The notes: a model not told the origin generated them from the sequence alone. Counted from the first letter of the stretch, positions 27,496 to 40,600 are shown. The stretch: 64,000 nucleotides of DNA from Amoebidium appalachense (GCA_963693365.1 CAVNZM010000005.1:7626001-7690000), one strand, 5' to 3'. Numbers and translations are program-made.

Positions 27496-27775
27496 TATTC
27501 CATGAATTTCCGTCAGACCCTCCCTCCCTTTCCAAATGTTTCAAGTTCTATAAGTATCCCTTGCGCTCCCCTCTTTTCTCGTGTGTGAAATTTTAGAAAT
27601 ATCCGTCAGACCCCCCTTTTCTATGTGTGATATTCCATAAATATCCGTCAGGGCCCCCCCCCCCCCCCTCTTCACATGTGTGAAATTTCTTAAATATCCG
27701 CCAGCCCCCCCCCTCTCCCCCCCCCCCCCCCCGCCCTTTTCCCATGTGTGAAATTATATACGTTTCCCGTATACC
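27482..27775 (+). repeat. Tandem repeat derived from the 3' end of the coiled-coil gene
   Basis: About five diverged copies of a unit with the core ATGTGTGAAATTTCTTAAAT, then ATCCGTCAG and a C run. The first copy overlaps the last codons and stop of the coiled-coil gene (ATGTGATATTCCATGAATTT at 27490); later copies begin near 27569, 27625, 27676 and 27744. Confidence 0.75.
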
Positions 27776-27851
27776 ATAACTTGGGTTCCCTTTTCTTGCA
27801 TGTGGCCCAGTCCCCAACCCCTTATCATGCCCCCTCCCCCCTCCCCCCCCC

Positions 27852-27903
<52 letters not shown>

Positions 27904-29208
27904 ACACATACACACACAAACACACACACAAAGAAAAAAACACATCCGCGCGCGCACACAGATGGCGCCGATAGACACACATCACACACGCACACGTACA
28001 CGCGCAAGCGCACGCGCATAAGCACATGCACACGCACACACACACATATGCACACGCACACACGAACCACACACATACACACCCACACACACAGACACAC
28101 TGGACGTGCACACATAGTCCCCCAAACATACACAACCAACACATCTTGTATTTCAGTTTGCCCACAAGGAAGAGGGTACTTTGGCTGTGTTGTGTTGCGA
28201 AGACTATTACTATTCCTTTTGTATGACCGTTGGAGTATTATGTGGTTTTCACTTTTTCAGTATGCTGAATGGCCGGCCCATCCGGCACTTTTTTTTTTTT
28301 TTTCCACTTCTTTTTGTCTCTTTGTCTTTGTTTGTTGGAAATTGTGTTCGAGTGCATTATTTGCTGGTGGTGGTGGTGGGGGGGGGGGGGGTCAATACAA
28401 CAAGGTGATTGCTTGTTTTTGCCGTGTGGCTGAAATCAAGTCACGCAGGGTTTTAATCAGTGTTTATAACAAAATTTGGCGTCTCTTCAGGGCTATGTGT
28501 AATCAGTCACGCAATTTAAAGATCGTTGCCTGTGGCGTTTGCTGACGTAAGCGTTCTTTAATTTCTAAACAATAGTCTATATGTATGCACATAATTGTAA
28601 GCATTGGTGTATGAACAGTGTATATAGAACTGTGTGTGTGTGCACGTATCATGTCAGTTGTTACTAAAACCCCCAAAAAATGAAATAAAAATAATAAGCA
28701 ACAATTTTGGATGTTACAGCAGCTTAACGAGCCTCAGGTCTATGAGCATTCTCTCTTGACAGGTATACCAATAAATCGATGACCGGAAACCAACACAATA
28801 ATGCATGTTGGATCTGATGCCTAAATATCCGATGGAGACAAATACATAAAGCTATATAATGTCCCCATTTGGTGATTAGCTTAAGACAGGTTAATGACAA
28901 CATATTCACAAGTGATCCCATGTCTGAGTTTTTGGAATTGCCGGGTTTTCTAACGAATATGTATTCTAAAAAGGTGCCACCGGCCTCACGTTCAATGTAT
29001 ATCTTGCATAGGCGCATGGTTTCCAAGTACTGATAGAATGACGACCAGCTCGACGGAGTCGATTGCCACGCAGTCAATGCCCCCCCCCCCCCCCCCCCCC
29101 CCCCCCTCCCTCCCTCCCTCCCGACGGTTTTCCGCCAGCTAGTTTCGCAACACGGTCATGCCCGAAGTTTTAAGGTATTGCTTGTGTATACGTACGTGGC
29201 TTTAGGCA

Positions 29209-29252
<44 letters not shown>

Positions 29253-29320
29253 CCCCTTGAATCATCAACACAGACACACACAAACCACAAGCACCAGCAC
29301 CAGCACCACACACACACACA

Positions 29321-29361
<41 letters not shown>

Positions 29362-29844
29362 ACACAAACCTTCGTGTGTTTGCACTTTGTATTCACAGCA
29401 CTTAAGCATGAACATAATTCCTTGCACGTCTATACAATCTTAACAATTCATGTGTCTTGTATCCTAGCTAGCACCAGGCTAGAAAGAAAAAAGAAACATA
29501 CAACAGAACCTCTACTAAAGGTACATGTACGAGTACATACACACAGAAGTGCAAACTTCAACTCATCAACAAACGAAATCTCGAATGTCTTTTTACACAT
29601 TAAAGGAGAAGCGTGAAATTATCAAATGTTTTGTTAACTTACTGTGTGAAAAAGAGAGATTGTCAGTTTATGCGTTCTCCGCCGCTAAAACTAACGTTAA
29701 CAACAACAACAACAACAAAAAACTTTGAAAAGTCACCCCACAAAAAATGTGCACGTCATGCCGTGTGGTCATAAAAAGGAGCACCCAGGGGCAGGTGATG
29801 CACGGACCTGTTTGGCGCGTGGACTTTTTGACGTGTGCTTGCCG

Positions 29845-29894
<50 letters not shown>

Positions 29895-30308
29895 AGGTGC
29901 CACGCCCATGTGAATACCCCCCCCCCCCCCCCCCCCCGTCCTCCTCTCCAAAACACACACACACACACACACACACATTGAAGCCAAAAGAGCCGTAACA
30001 CATCTACTTAAAACACTTGCGGGCCACTCTAGTAAGGTCCCTTCGGGACGTATGCATGGTGCGGGGATCGGGCGTAAAAGACGGAGGAGTGTGGGGGGGG
30101 GGGGGGGGGGAGGGGGGTTGCTTACATAAAAATTAATCATATCGGAATAAACGGATCGATATCGAACATGTGACAACCTCAAGAGAGAAACGAAAAACCA
30201 TGACCAATTTCCGGATGTTTTGGCTGTGGGTTAACGGTTGAAGAGAAAAAGAAGGGATAAATTAGGCATAGCGGGTAGAATCTTGTGTATTTGGCATGCA
30301 TCACTATA

Positions 30309-30348
<40 letters not shown>

Positions 30349-30522
30349 GCGCCCCCCGAAACGCCCCACCCGAGCCCCCATCCAAACCCAAAAACAGAGT
30401 GAGAGGGAGAAAGGCAGAGGGAGAGCGAAAACGGAAGAAAAATAAAGAAGAAGAACAACAACAAAAACAAAAATCAAACACCACCCCTTAGAACATTAAT
30501 ACTTGCATATCCAATATCCACA
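27496..30522. other. Convergent intergenic region
   Basis: This lies between the stop codons of the coiled-coil gene (plus) and the bZIP gene (minus). It holds the repeat above, C run plus (CA)n at 27840-28110, unique AT-richer sequence at 28110-29070, C runs at 29078-29106 and 29211-29249, CA at 29307-29365, GT at 29849-29891 and C/G runs to 30344. An AATAAA at 28684-28689 is a possible plus-strand polyadenylation signal. A 117-codon minus-strand frame (29077-28724) opens with TTG and resembles nothing I know. Confidence 0.55.
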
Positions 30523-31252
30523 CTATCTCCGTTTCCTTGCGCCTTTCTGCTTGGCTCCTGCCCCCTTCCTCCCTGCCCCAGCCTGTGATGGGGGTGACGT
30601 GGCTGCCCGGCCGCTCGGGTTTCCTGCAACGGTAGAACCGTGCTGGCCGTCTGAAAACACGGGAATATGTGTCAATATTTGTGAAGATGCATGGATATTC
30701 TTGAATACGTGTTGACATTCTTGAATATATGTGCCAATATTCTTGAATACGTGTTGATATATACATGTGTGCTCGTTCAGGAACCTGCATTATAATCAGT
30801 GATGATTTAACATGTGTAGATTTGCAAACATATTCATGACCATGCATGGGTTTTATGTGAGTGCGTGTGAATATACTATATTTTCTAAATCTGCACGGAT
30901 ACTCATGAATATCCGTGGATGATACCTGCCTGCGTTCTCGTTCAGGAATATCATGCGGGTATTTGCAATATTCCGGGATATACACATAATCCATGAATGT
31001 GTGGATGTGAATGAATAATCACGGATATGCGTACAGTACATGTGCGCGAGTGTGTGTGCGGAGTGGGTGCGCCCCCGAGGGGTTTGAAGGTACGGTAAAC
31101 CCACACCTGATGCAATCCAGTCACTTTTGAGCATCTCAACCTACACAATCCCTTGGCCACCATTCCAACCCCCCCCCCTCCCCCCCCTCCTTTTCCCACA
31201 TACATAACCCTCTACATCCTACCTTCTATCACACCCATTTTCCCTCATGCCC

Positions 31253-31294
<42 letters not shown>

Positions 31295-32648
31295 CCATCG
31301 CCCCAACCCCTCCCATCTCTCACCGCCGTAAACGACATGCACACGCACACGCACACACAAAATCCTGCCTCTCCCCGTGAAGCTCCCTCATCGTGACCAT
31401 CAACAACACCCCCTTCCCCCCTCCCCCCTCCCTCCCTCCCGTCCCCCTCCCCCCCCTTCCCCGGCTCCTCCACCATATCCTTTTCTGCCTGCACCCACTA
31501 TCCATGCCATAACGAATGCACTGGCAAGCTTAAGTACCCAGATGTGACTTTTACGCAAAAACACACCCACCTGTTGCCATATTCGGAAGGTTCGGTGCAA
31601 ACGGGTCTGGAGGCGGGTAAAACGACGAGAAAAATGGCGGCAGGGGCAACCCCGTCGACCCAGTCAGACTCCCGCTCTCGGTTTCCTGCAAACGGGGCAC
31701 GGGTAGTGACTGAGACGTACCCGCCGAGTCGGGTCGGGCAGGGTTTGGCCCGGAATCCATCGACCCGTCGGGTTGCGCGTGGGGAGGCCCGTAACTGGAA
31801 TTACCCGATATGGGAGGTGGTGGGATATGTGTGGGCAATCCCCCGTAATAGGCTGCAAAAGCCATCGCTGCAGCTGCCGCCGCTGGATCGTTCATGTTAA
31901 GATTTAACGGGAACGGTTGATTGGTTGGTTGGGTGGTTAGTTGGCTGGCTGGCGGGGATGAGCCGGTGGTGGTGTGTTGGGGAACTGGGGTTGGGTGGGG
32001 CTGTGATGTGGGTATTGGTGCGGGCGGCGATGTGTTCGTGAAGGGGGTCGACGGAGGGTGGGTCGGGTTTTGTTGGCCCGAACCGTAACTTGCATGCCTC
32101 CTAAAAGGAACAGGGGCGTAGGACAGTGGGGATGTGTGCTGTGGGCGTGGTGCCGGGGGGGAGGAGTTGAACCCTGGAGACGAGTGGGGTGGGTATGTGG
32201 ATTGGTTTTGACCTGGGAGGGGAACAAACGGGTAGGATGACGGGGTTTGTAGCGATGAAGGTGGAGGTGGGGGATGTTGGTTGAAGGGGGGGTTGCTTGG
32301 TGTTGTTGTGGTGGTTGTGCGTTGTTGTGGTTGGATGAAAGGGAAACCGGTTGGGGGATTCGGCGCATTTGATTGGAAAGAAGGAGTGCCGGAAGGGGTC
32401 GCGCTCATGGTTGGAGGAGCCGAAAAACTGCCTCCTGATCGGTTCTGGTCGGTCACCGCTTGATTTGATTGGTTAGTGAGATCTCGTTCCGACGTGCGAT
32501 TGCGATCCGATTGCCCCTGATCGGATTTGTCGCTGATCATCTGATTGGTCGCCATGTGGAATTGCATGGCGGCCATTGCTGTAGGGTTCGAAAAGGAATG
32601 GAACATGACTAGCTGCTTGAGGTAGCGTGCCTCCGTCTCCAGTAGCAT

Positions 32649-32684
<36 letters not shown>

Positions 32685-32774
32685 GGGGGGGGCGGGAGGG
32701 GGGGGGCGAGGGGAGGGGAGTGGGGGGGGCGGAGTGGGGGGGGAGGGGAGGGAGATGTGTGTGTGTGTGTGTGT

Positions 32775-32807
<33 letters not shown>

Positions 32808-33468
32808 TGCGTGTGTGTGTGCATGCATGTGCGTGTGTGTGTGTGGGGGGGGGTGTACCTGGCCAGGTGTGTGCGTGTCTTGTATTTTGCGGAGTGAAGG
32901 GTGTGGGTGGATAGATGTGTTGGTGGGTGGGCAGGGGCAAGCCAGATCACGTGTTAGCGCAACAATGGAATGTGCTGCAAGGCATGTGCACATAATTGCA
33001 GATAGCAAGATGGGAAGAAGTTGGCGAAGACAAAGGAGCATTCGAATCTTTCCTTTTGGATATGCATCACTACATTTGCGCGGATGTTTTCTCTGCGCCA
33101 AAGTTTATATTCACGCTGTGCTAGTCATGTGCTGACTGCTAGCCTCCAGTGCGTTTCAATCTTTTACAACAACATTTCATTAAGTACTCTACATGCTAGG
33201 CTAAAAGAAGATGTCTATTAGAGCTTTTCAGTGTCATATATAACTGGTGTCCTCCCAGGCTGTACATACGGCTACGCAGGAAGGAAAATGATGGATTATG
33301 GGCCGCAAAGGGGGGGGGGGGGGGGGGGGTACACATGAAATGGATGCACCGGGTCACGGTGGGTGGGAATTAAGGGCCCCAGAGATATGGAAGTGAAACC
33401 GCGGGGGGGGGGGGGGGGGGGGGGGGGGGGACACAGTCAGATCGTGCAGGCACACGATAGGAAACATG

Positions 33469-33526
<58 letters not shown>

Positions 33527-33576
33527 CGTGTGTGTGTGTGTGTGTGCACTTGCGCGCGTGCGCATGTGTTGATGTT

Positions 33577-33607
<31 letters not shown>

Positions 33608-34255
33608 GGGGGGAGGGGGGGAGGGGGGATGGGGTTCAAGTTACCTGGTTGCCCAACTCCTTAGCGAGCTTCGTCTTATCTCTGGCCATCCTCTCTAGCA
33701 TTTCATACTCCTTCTTCCTCTTCTCCCTCAGCTTGAGACTGGCCACACTGTTCCTCAACCTCCGATTTATCTTCTTTTCTTCCTCGGACATTTCCCTCGT
33801 GTCCGACTCGGATTTTCTCCCCTGCGACCCACCGGCGGTGGAACCGGATCGCTCCCTGTACAGCCTCAGTTGTGTCCCCTCTGTCCTGTCACGTTCCCTC
33901 GTTCTCTTCTTCTCCCCAGATTCGAGGGAGTCCTCCGGTTCTGTCATGTGCATTCGGTCCGTGTCCGTGTCCCCCTCCGAATCCTCCGGGATATTAAAAG
34001 ACACTGCCCGTCGCGTCGCCAAATCTAGATCTCCATCTAGATCTCCATCTAGATCTAGATCTCGGTGGCTGCTCATTGGATCGCGCGAGGCAACGTCGTA
34101 TCCGGCTGGGTGAAACGGATTAGGGGGTGTTTCTGCCGGGTCGGGTTGGTGGGTCGGGCTGAGAAAGTCGAGATCCATGTTTGCAAAGTTTGGGGTGCTG
34201 TGGCAGCGCCGGTTGCTGCGGATTTTTTGTGGTTGTTAGTATGTGTATGTATGAA

Positions 34256-34289
<34 letters not shown>

Positions 34290-34425
34290 GCTTTCAAATT
34301 GATAGATAGGGTGCTGAAAAACGGGATTACTTGGATGCCACGGTTTATGATGTGTTTCTTTTATTTTTATTTTTTTCGGTGGACTTTATTAATTTTTTAT
34401 TTTATTTTATTTTATTTTTTTATTT

Positions 34426-34467
<42 letters not shown>

Positions 34468-34808
34468 GGCCAGAAAGATAACTCTCAGAAAACCGGGCAT
34501 TGCTCTGAAAAAGCAATCCGACAAATGCTACTAGTGACAGCAGAGCAATGGGAGGGAGGCGGAAAAAAAGAAAGAGGAGGGCGCGCGGGGAGGTGGGGGG
34601 GAAGAAGAAAAAAAACTTTAAAAAAAAAAAAACGAGGAAACTTATAAACTGTGTGAAGAACGATCATTGCAGCAGCTTCCAAGAAAACACAACCCGTTGT
34701 ATTCACCCAATTATTGCTGCAGCGGAGTCAAAGTGTTGAAAGTGTGATCAACAAGTTACTACAGATATGATATATGTGTGTGGGGGGGAGGGAGGGAGAG
34801 AGGAGGGG

Positions 34809-34844
<36 letters not shown>

Positions 34845-35343
34845 AATACCTTCGAAGGGAGTCTCTCCTGGGTGCGTCCCATTGGTTCTCGCTGGACGGG
34901 GTGTTTGGAGACGGCATCTCGGAGGCATGATTTGCACCCAATGCCGTGTCAGCGTCCATCGAAAATGGATGGTACGAATACCTAAACGGGTTGTTCGGTT
35001 GGTTGTTTGGGTCGGCGGGCACGGGCGGGAGCGACCACCACCACCCACTTGCCGGGCCGGTTCCGGCCGGGCTCCCCTGCTGACCCGACCCGGAACTCTC
35101 TCTTGGCCCGATAGAACCCGAGTCCGTTTGGTGCATCGAGAGTAAGGAGCCAGGGGATGTCGTTTCCCGTGCCTTTGGTGTGTCCATTTCCGAATAGTCT
35201 GTGTAAGTGGGACTGGGGATAAGGTGTGTTTGGGCCGCTGCCGAAACCGAAAAGGAAGCTGGGGTTAACCTGGGTGAGACAACGTGCGTGGAGCTTTTTT
35301 GGTGCCTCGTGGGAGACGCGGCATGGTGGTAGCTCATGTGCAT
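30523..35343 (-). CDS. bZIP transcription factor (Cys3/MetR/GCN4-like basic region)
   Basis: Exons in transcript order: 35343-34850 (5' limit uncertain), 34215-33645, 32651-31571, 30650-30523; at least 757 residues. Junction phases match (2, 0, 1), and intron 1 has a consensus TACTAAC branch site before its acceptor. The end of exon 2 carries the basic region [20 protein letters not shown], fitting N-x7-R. A zipper follows with heptad-spaced L-K-L-L-L, split by intron 2, the last part in exon 3 being [13 protein letters not shown]. Upstream is an acidic, Ser/Pro-rich region including a [14 protein letters not shown] repeat, a plausible activation segment. Exon 3 is Pro/Gln/Asn/Ser-rich and disordered. 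Exon 4 ends in a basic tail, KQKGARKRR. It should bind DNA as a dimer in the nucleus. The zipper's [11 protein letters not shown] recalls fungal Cys3/MetR, regulators of sulfur metabolism, but that role is not shown here. If intron 3 is retained, translation would stop six codons past exon 3. Confidence 0.8.
30660..31030. repeat. Degenerate GAATAT-rich tandem repeat in bZIP intron 3
   Basis: Imperfect copies of TTCTTGAATACGTGTTGA and the variants GAATATNNGTG / ATATTCATGAATAT fill this intron. The motif is partly self-complementary (GAATATTC-like), so copies occur in both orientations. Confidence 0.7.
32654..32850. repeat. (GT)n and G-run compound in bZIP intron 2
   Basis: On the transcript this is C runs and (CA)n ending directly at the CACAG acceptor of exon 3 (32652). 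Another (GT)n, 33468-33545, sits near the donor end of the same intron. Confidence 0.92.
33310..33642. repeat. G-run / (GT)n cluster in bZIP intron 2
   Basis: G runs at about 33310-33330 and 33402-33431, (GT)n at 33468-33545 and a further G run at 33591-33613. The last ends 30 bases before the bZIP exon 2 boundary. Confidence 0.9.
34257..34842. repeat. G and T/A homopolymer cluster in bZIP intron 1
   Basis: G runs at about 34256-34289, 34436-34465 and 34807-34842, with T-rich (34400-34435) and A-rich (34560-34635) stretches between them. The last G run (C run in the transcript) lies 8 bases from the exon 1 donor. Confidence 0.9.
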
Positions 35344-36100
35344 CTCTGGCTGGATTGATGTTTTGGCACCGTACCTGGACGATGGTCGGGTTTGGTTGCC
35401 GTGCCGGTTGGGTAAACAGCTAGAACTTAGCCCCAATGGTTGGAACCCGGGGTGCCGGGTATTGCCTGAGGGGTGTTTTTTCGATGAGCGGAGGAGGCCG
35501 GAGGGGGGGGGGGGGGGGGGGGAGGGGGTGTCCACTGAGCACATTGGAAACTTTAGTTCTATAATCCGGAGGAGCTGTATCCCCACTCCTCCCCCCCCAG
35601 CTGTTTTTCTTTTTTTTATCCCCGTTTTTGTTAAGCCTATGATTTATCATTTGGACAGCCTGGGTGCATCGAATGAGCAAGTTGCCATCATCATCGGATC
35701 ATCATGCTAGAGGCGCGTGGCCACAATTTTTCAGCAAATGTGTGACCAAGGTGATATTTCTTTGCAAAGTGCCTAAAAAATCAGAGGTAGACCAAATTCA
35801 ATCTTGTGTGGATTTCGACTCTAGTTAGCTAGAATAACGGTTTCAAGCCCCCGCTCCCTCATCCCCCCCCCCCCCCCCCGGCCTCCCTACCCTCCCCCCC
35901 CCCCCCCCCGGCCTCCCTACCCTCCCCCCCCCCCCCCCCCCCCCCCGGCGCCTGCCCACAAGGAAAATTGTTATACAGTATATGTGTGGGGGCTTGCCGC
36001 GCTAGAACTACTATATTACTCAGTTAAATTCCCAAATTCTCTAGCGCTTTCAACCTGAGATTCAGAAAATCCTAAAATGCCGATTCCGGCGGCAACTCAC

Positions 36101-36268
36101 CTCCCGCGTGGGCCGGGCTTCTGATGTAGGGCCAAGCTGTATTTTGCCCGAGAACCCAGTGTTGGACACTGGGTGGTATGACAACGACGGTGTGGAGGCA
36201 CGTTTTCCCAGTTGAATCTGACGCGGTGTGGCCTGCCAGAAATCCGAGCTACCAGCGAAGTTCAGCAA
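36101..36268 (-). CDS. Possible upstream exon of the bZIP gene
   Basis: An open minus-strand segment of 56 codons, Ser/Thr/Pro-rich (QLGKRASTPSLSYHPVSN), ends PTRE at a consensus donor GAG/GTGAGT (36100). Its composition resembles the bZIP protein's disordered parts and it points into that gene. It begins after an in-frame TGA with no ATG, so its acceptor and true start are undefined; TTTCTGGCAG inside it is one acceptor candidate. A phase-0 join to the 35.3 kb exon is possible but weak. Confidence 0.25.
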
Positions 36269-36344
36269 CCCTCACTTGAGCGCACCGGCACACCTGGTAT
36301 AGACCAGTCATGTTAGCATAACTAATTTGTTAACTGGAACGGTT

Positions 36345-37365
36345 TGCCTAGTAGCCGCCGGGCCCGGCGGTGTATTTCAAGTACCGTACAGTGTTGTAGT
36401 AGCCTATCGGTGTATTTATACTATTCTAGTAGTCCGCCGGTGTATGTATTTACTACGTCCTAGTAGGCAGACAGGCTACCGGTCCGGTGTAACAGTATGA
36501 CATTATAAAAACTATGCTAGCGAGTCTACCGGCGTATTTATACTATCCTAGCAGTCTACCCGGTGTATTAATACCTATAGCTACCCGCCGCTGAGTCCAC
36601 CGGTGTCCGACTGAATAGTACTACGAGTCCTAGACTAAAGTCTACCGGTGTATTAGTAGTACCCTAGCCGCTGAGCCTCTAGGTTACCGGTTTATTTAAT
36701 ATTATCCTAGTAGTCTACCGGTGTATTAAAACTCAGTAGTACCGTAGCCGCTGAGTCTACCGGTGTATTAATACTATCCTAGTAGCTAGAGTCAACCGGT
36801 GTATTAAAACTTCAGCCCGTAGCCGCTGAGTATACCGGTGTATTAATACTATCCTAGGGCTACCAGTGTATTTATAATATGTATTCTAGCCGCTGAGAGG
36901 CTACCGGTATATTCAATATTATCCTAGTAGTCTACCGGTATAGTACTATCCTAGTCTAGTACCTAGCCGGTAGAGTACTATCGTACTAGCCTACCGGTAA
37001 AGTTTCAACTTGCACTGGTGGCCATTCTAATATCAGGATAGTATTAGTACACAGGTAGAAGCGGCTAGGCCCCACCGGTGTATTAATACTATCCTAGCAG
37101 TCTACCGGTGTATAATAACACTACCATTATCCTATAGCTAATAGTAAACCGGTGTAGTACCTATCATAAATAGTCTGCCGGTGCATTTCAAATAGTCTAG
37201 GCTATTCTAGTTGTCTACCCGGGTGTATTTACACTATCCTAGTGGTCTACCGGCTGTGTTTATACTATTAGTAGTCTACCGGTGTATTAATACTACACTA
37301 CGGTAGACTGCCGGGTGTATTTTAAATATTCTACTAGTCCCAGCAGTCTACCGGTTCAAGGTGTT
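36345..37365. repeat. Degenerate satellite built on GTCTACCGGTGTATTAATAC
   Basis: Roughly 25-30 imperfect copies of a unit of about 30-40 bases with core CTACCGGTGTATTAATACTA then TCCTAGTAG; a second unit type adds TAGCCGCTGAG. Most copies keep the palindrome ACCGGT. A stretch at about 37036-37060 (GGATAGTATTAGTACACAGG) is in inverse orientation. Copies vary by substitution and length, so the array looks old. Confidence 0.9.
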
Positions 37366-37644
37366 GGCTATTTTACACTGCGGTTCCTGCTTCACCGCTC
37401 AGGTCACCTCATCAGAAGGCTTCAAGTCACACTCGTCTGTTGGTTAGCTGCATTGAATTTCGTAGTCTATGTCAGACTCTATGATATAGATAGACCGGTG
37501 AATGCGGTGACGCGCGTGACGGACTGAACTAGTGGCCCGAGCCATGTGCACGTGCCTGTGTGCATGCCGGCATTGAGTGAATTGCCTCTGAGAGGAAGTG
37601 TTGCACTAAATTAATGCGGCGAAGCTTTTGCTAATCGGTGCCCT

Positions 37645-37690
<46 letters not shown>

Positions 37691-40600
37691 GCACACACCG
37701 GGCCCCTCCCCCCTCCCCCTCCCCCCCCCCCCCCCCTCCCCTGCCAGTGGATGAAGCAATGCCGGCATGCCCCGGGACTCTGGCCCGCGGCACCGGTTCT
37801 TGTTAAAGAATCTGAATCGACCCGCTGTTCACATATTGGAGTGAGTCTAGAGTTTCGAATCGCGGGCGACCCTTCGGCAAACTTGAAGATTACTACGAGC
37901 TAGACTAGACTATCCGATCATATTTAATCACTCCCAGCCCTTTGTCTTGTACCTGAGCGGCTGCCGATTAAAGTTCAAATGTAGAACGTTTTGGCTCATT
38001 CTATCCCCTCCCTCCCCCCCCCCCCCCCCCCAATGATTCCCCGGCAATCCACGTGCACCCCACCCGCCCATGCACACAACACTCGTAGACACACACCGTG
38101 CGTACAACACACTGTCACGTGGCACCATCTAATACTTTGTCCGCACGTGCGACACCACATCTACTAACTTAATAGTAAAGTTTGCCTAATTAACTGAGGA
38201 TGGCCCGGACGGTTGATATCACAGGGACAGAGAATCTGCGTGCTCTCGGCGCTACGAATGATTATCATTGAAACCCGGTCGGGGGGACACGGAGCACATA
38301 ATATTATGACCCCCAGCGAAATTCAGTAGGGCCTCTGGTCGCTTCACATTGTCAACTAAGGCCTGGCCTCCTCCTGAGCTGTGCGCCTTGAAAATATCAT
38401 CAGCGAATGGGTGTCACTACTACTGTACTAGTATGGTCAGTGAGGAGACTGGATACTGTGTAATACGCGGCCTAGGTACTAATAGTACTTGTATGGTCAC
38501 TAGAGTCACTAAGTGACTCTTAGACTACCGTAGTCAAGACGGTGCTGCACCAGCCGGGCTACGCGCACAAATCTTTTCCCCGTGCGGAGACTGAGGCAGC
38601 AAGATTACAACACTTCGCGGTCTAAAGTTTGAATTCATCTACCCGGATGACCCCCAATAGTGTCAGTAATATCAGTGAGGGCCTGCACAGCCTGTATTGG
38701 TCCTCAGAGACCGTCAGTACTATTTGGGCGAGCTACTTACTACGGGAAGCCAGTTGGTCTTGCCAATGATTACGTCAGCCGTCGGCGACCGGCCCACTTA
38801 CTAACCGTTGGCTAAGAACTGTTCTGTAAATTTCTTACCGAGCTTTGCGTACGGAGTACTATTGAGTGGGCCGTGCCGCCCTGGGAGGTCGGATAGTATG
38901 GTGAGCTTGAGTTCATTCATTCAGTGAGACAGACGCCACGCACTGCCCAGACTCTTTTGGCTTCAACGCGCGGGGCGGCCAAACCAGCTAGGCTAGTCCC
39001 CCGGGCCGGCAGCACTAAGCCGCAGAGTCGACCATTCAAAGTGGACCGCCCTACCTACTAGGCTACGTGCAACTGTTGCCTTCCTGGTTTCGAACATAAT
39101 ACGTAGCACCACTAGTCTGAGGAGCCTCTTCGAGCTATAGCCTGCACGGGGCAGTCGTGCACTCACTGATAAATCGACCACTCGGAATCCGATTGCAGGA
39201 ATTAGCGGCTGGCGCCATGGCATGGAGGCTAAACACGTTAACCCAACTGAAGCTGGAATACAATAAGAAATCACTAACCTACGGGGTACCCGTTCATGAA
39301 TTAAATAAGACAAAAGAGCCTTACCGTCGGTTGAATGCGCCGCCACGTTTTGAGGAACCGTTGAGTGCTGCGGCTTTCCAACGCACCGCGGGGCTCCCGT
39401 AACCTTCGAGACTCGGTTCGAAACGGCAGTAGCAGTGAGCACACAGTGAAGGGTGAGTGACTGTGCTTAGTAAGGTACCGTTGTAAGAAAACTTTCAGCG
39501 TGTCGGCTACTAGCCAAAGGTGAGTCAAATTATTACTGGTAACTTCGTGACGCCGGCGAGAGAAATACGGAGCCGGCAGGATGAAATAAAAAGCTCAACC
39601 GTTTAACTTGCAGTGCAACTCACCCGTATCCGTGCATACGATTGGTGCATGTGTATGTGGCAGCTGAAAAGTGCCAGAAACTCCTTATTATCAAAGCCTT
39701 AAAAGTCCCTGAGCACTCGCAAGCTCCCCGTCACGTGTGTGAATTGCTTTACAATTTTTTTTTCACGTTTCTGACTGCTGTGTGTGTGAGTGACGGGCAG
39801 GCCTGGCCCCGGAAAGTGAGACAACTACTCTACGGAGAAGCCAATGGCAACAGAAACCCATGGGAACAGGGTGGATTTCCAGTGTCCGTCCCCTCCAGAA
39901 ACATAGACTTACTCAGTGGCCTCCGTCGAACTTCGCAAATTAATTCAAGTTGCAGAAAGTTTAACAGTGCTTCCGCAGAATTGTGAACGTGGTCAAAGCT
40001 GAAAGAAGAAAGAACAGAAAATGAATATAGAGAGATAACGCTATGCTCCGCAGGGCCTTAGACATCTAGCAACTGGCAACCAGTGCAGGCTAGCGAAATC
40101 TATAACCGCTTAAAGAGAGAAAATGCCAAGCTTGCGCTGACAATGTGTGACATGTGTGCAAGTCAACAGGCTGGGAACTGAGAAGCAGCCGCACCTTGCA
40201 TGCCGGCTGTGCAGGCTGCTGCCGGCAACAGCAAGAAAGATAGGAACGTTTTCATTGGTTGTCTATAGCACGCACCATGGAATTCGAATTCACGGATATC
40301 AGATAAGTGCTTTTTGGATTATGATATTTAAGCGTATGCAGACACTGCAGAGAGATAATGTGTACATATGAGTTTGTTAAAAAATATTATAGTTATATTC
40401 AAAATTTTGTTTAAGTCCTACTATACCATCTTCTGCTTTTTAAAAAGAATCAGTGCGCGCCTTTGTTAAGAGCACCTCAGATTTCGTGATCCATCAAGTA
40501 TTCAACAGCAACAATTGGATAAAGGTCATTCGTATGGTGGAAGGCTTACGAATCGGTGTTAGCTCACGTGAACCTAAAACAAGACCCGTCAACTTATAAG

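Noticed and set aside
28724-29077. 117-codon minus-strand open frame.
   Set aside because: It starts with TTG, has no recognisable domain and no splice or promoter context; such length is expected by chance in this unique stretch.
36301-37500. Regular spacing of the ACCGGT repeat suggested a CRISPR-like array.
   Set aside because: Units are degenerate and contiguous with no unique spacers, and the context is a eukaryotic nuclear genome.
37780-37880. GTTTCGAATCGC near 37851 resembled a tRNA T-loop.
   Set aside because: No matching acceptor stem, D arm or anticodon arm could be drawn around it.
38993-39442. 149-codon minus-strand open frame in the gene-poor region.
   Set aside because: Composition looks random, with no motif, and an overlapping plus-strand frame is equally open.
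39642-39986. 114-codon plus-strand open frame.
   Set aside because: No ATG at its start and no family resemblance.
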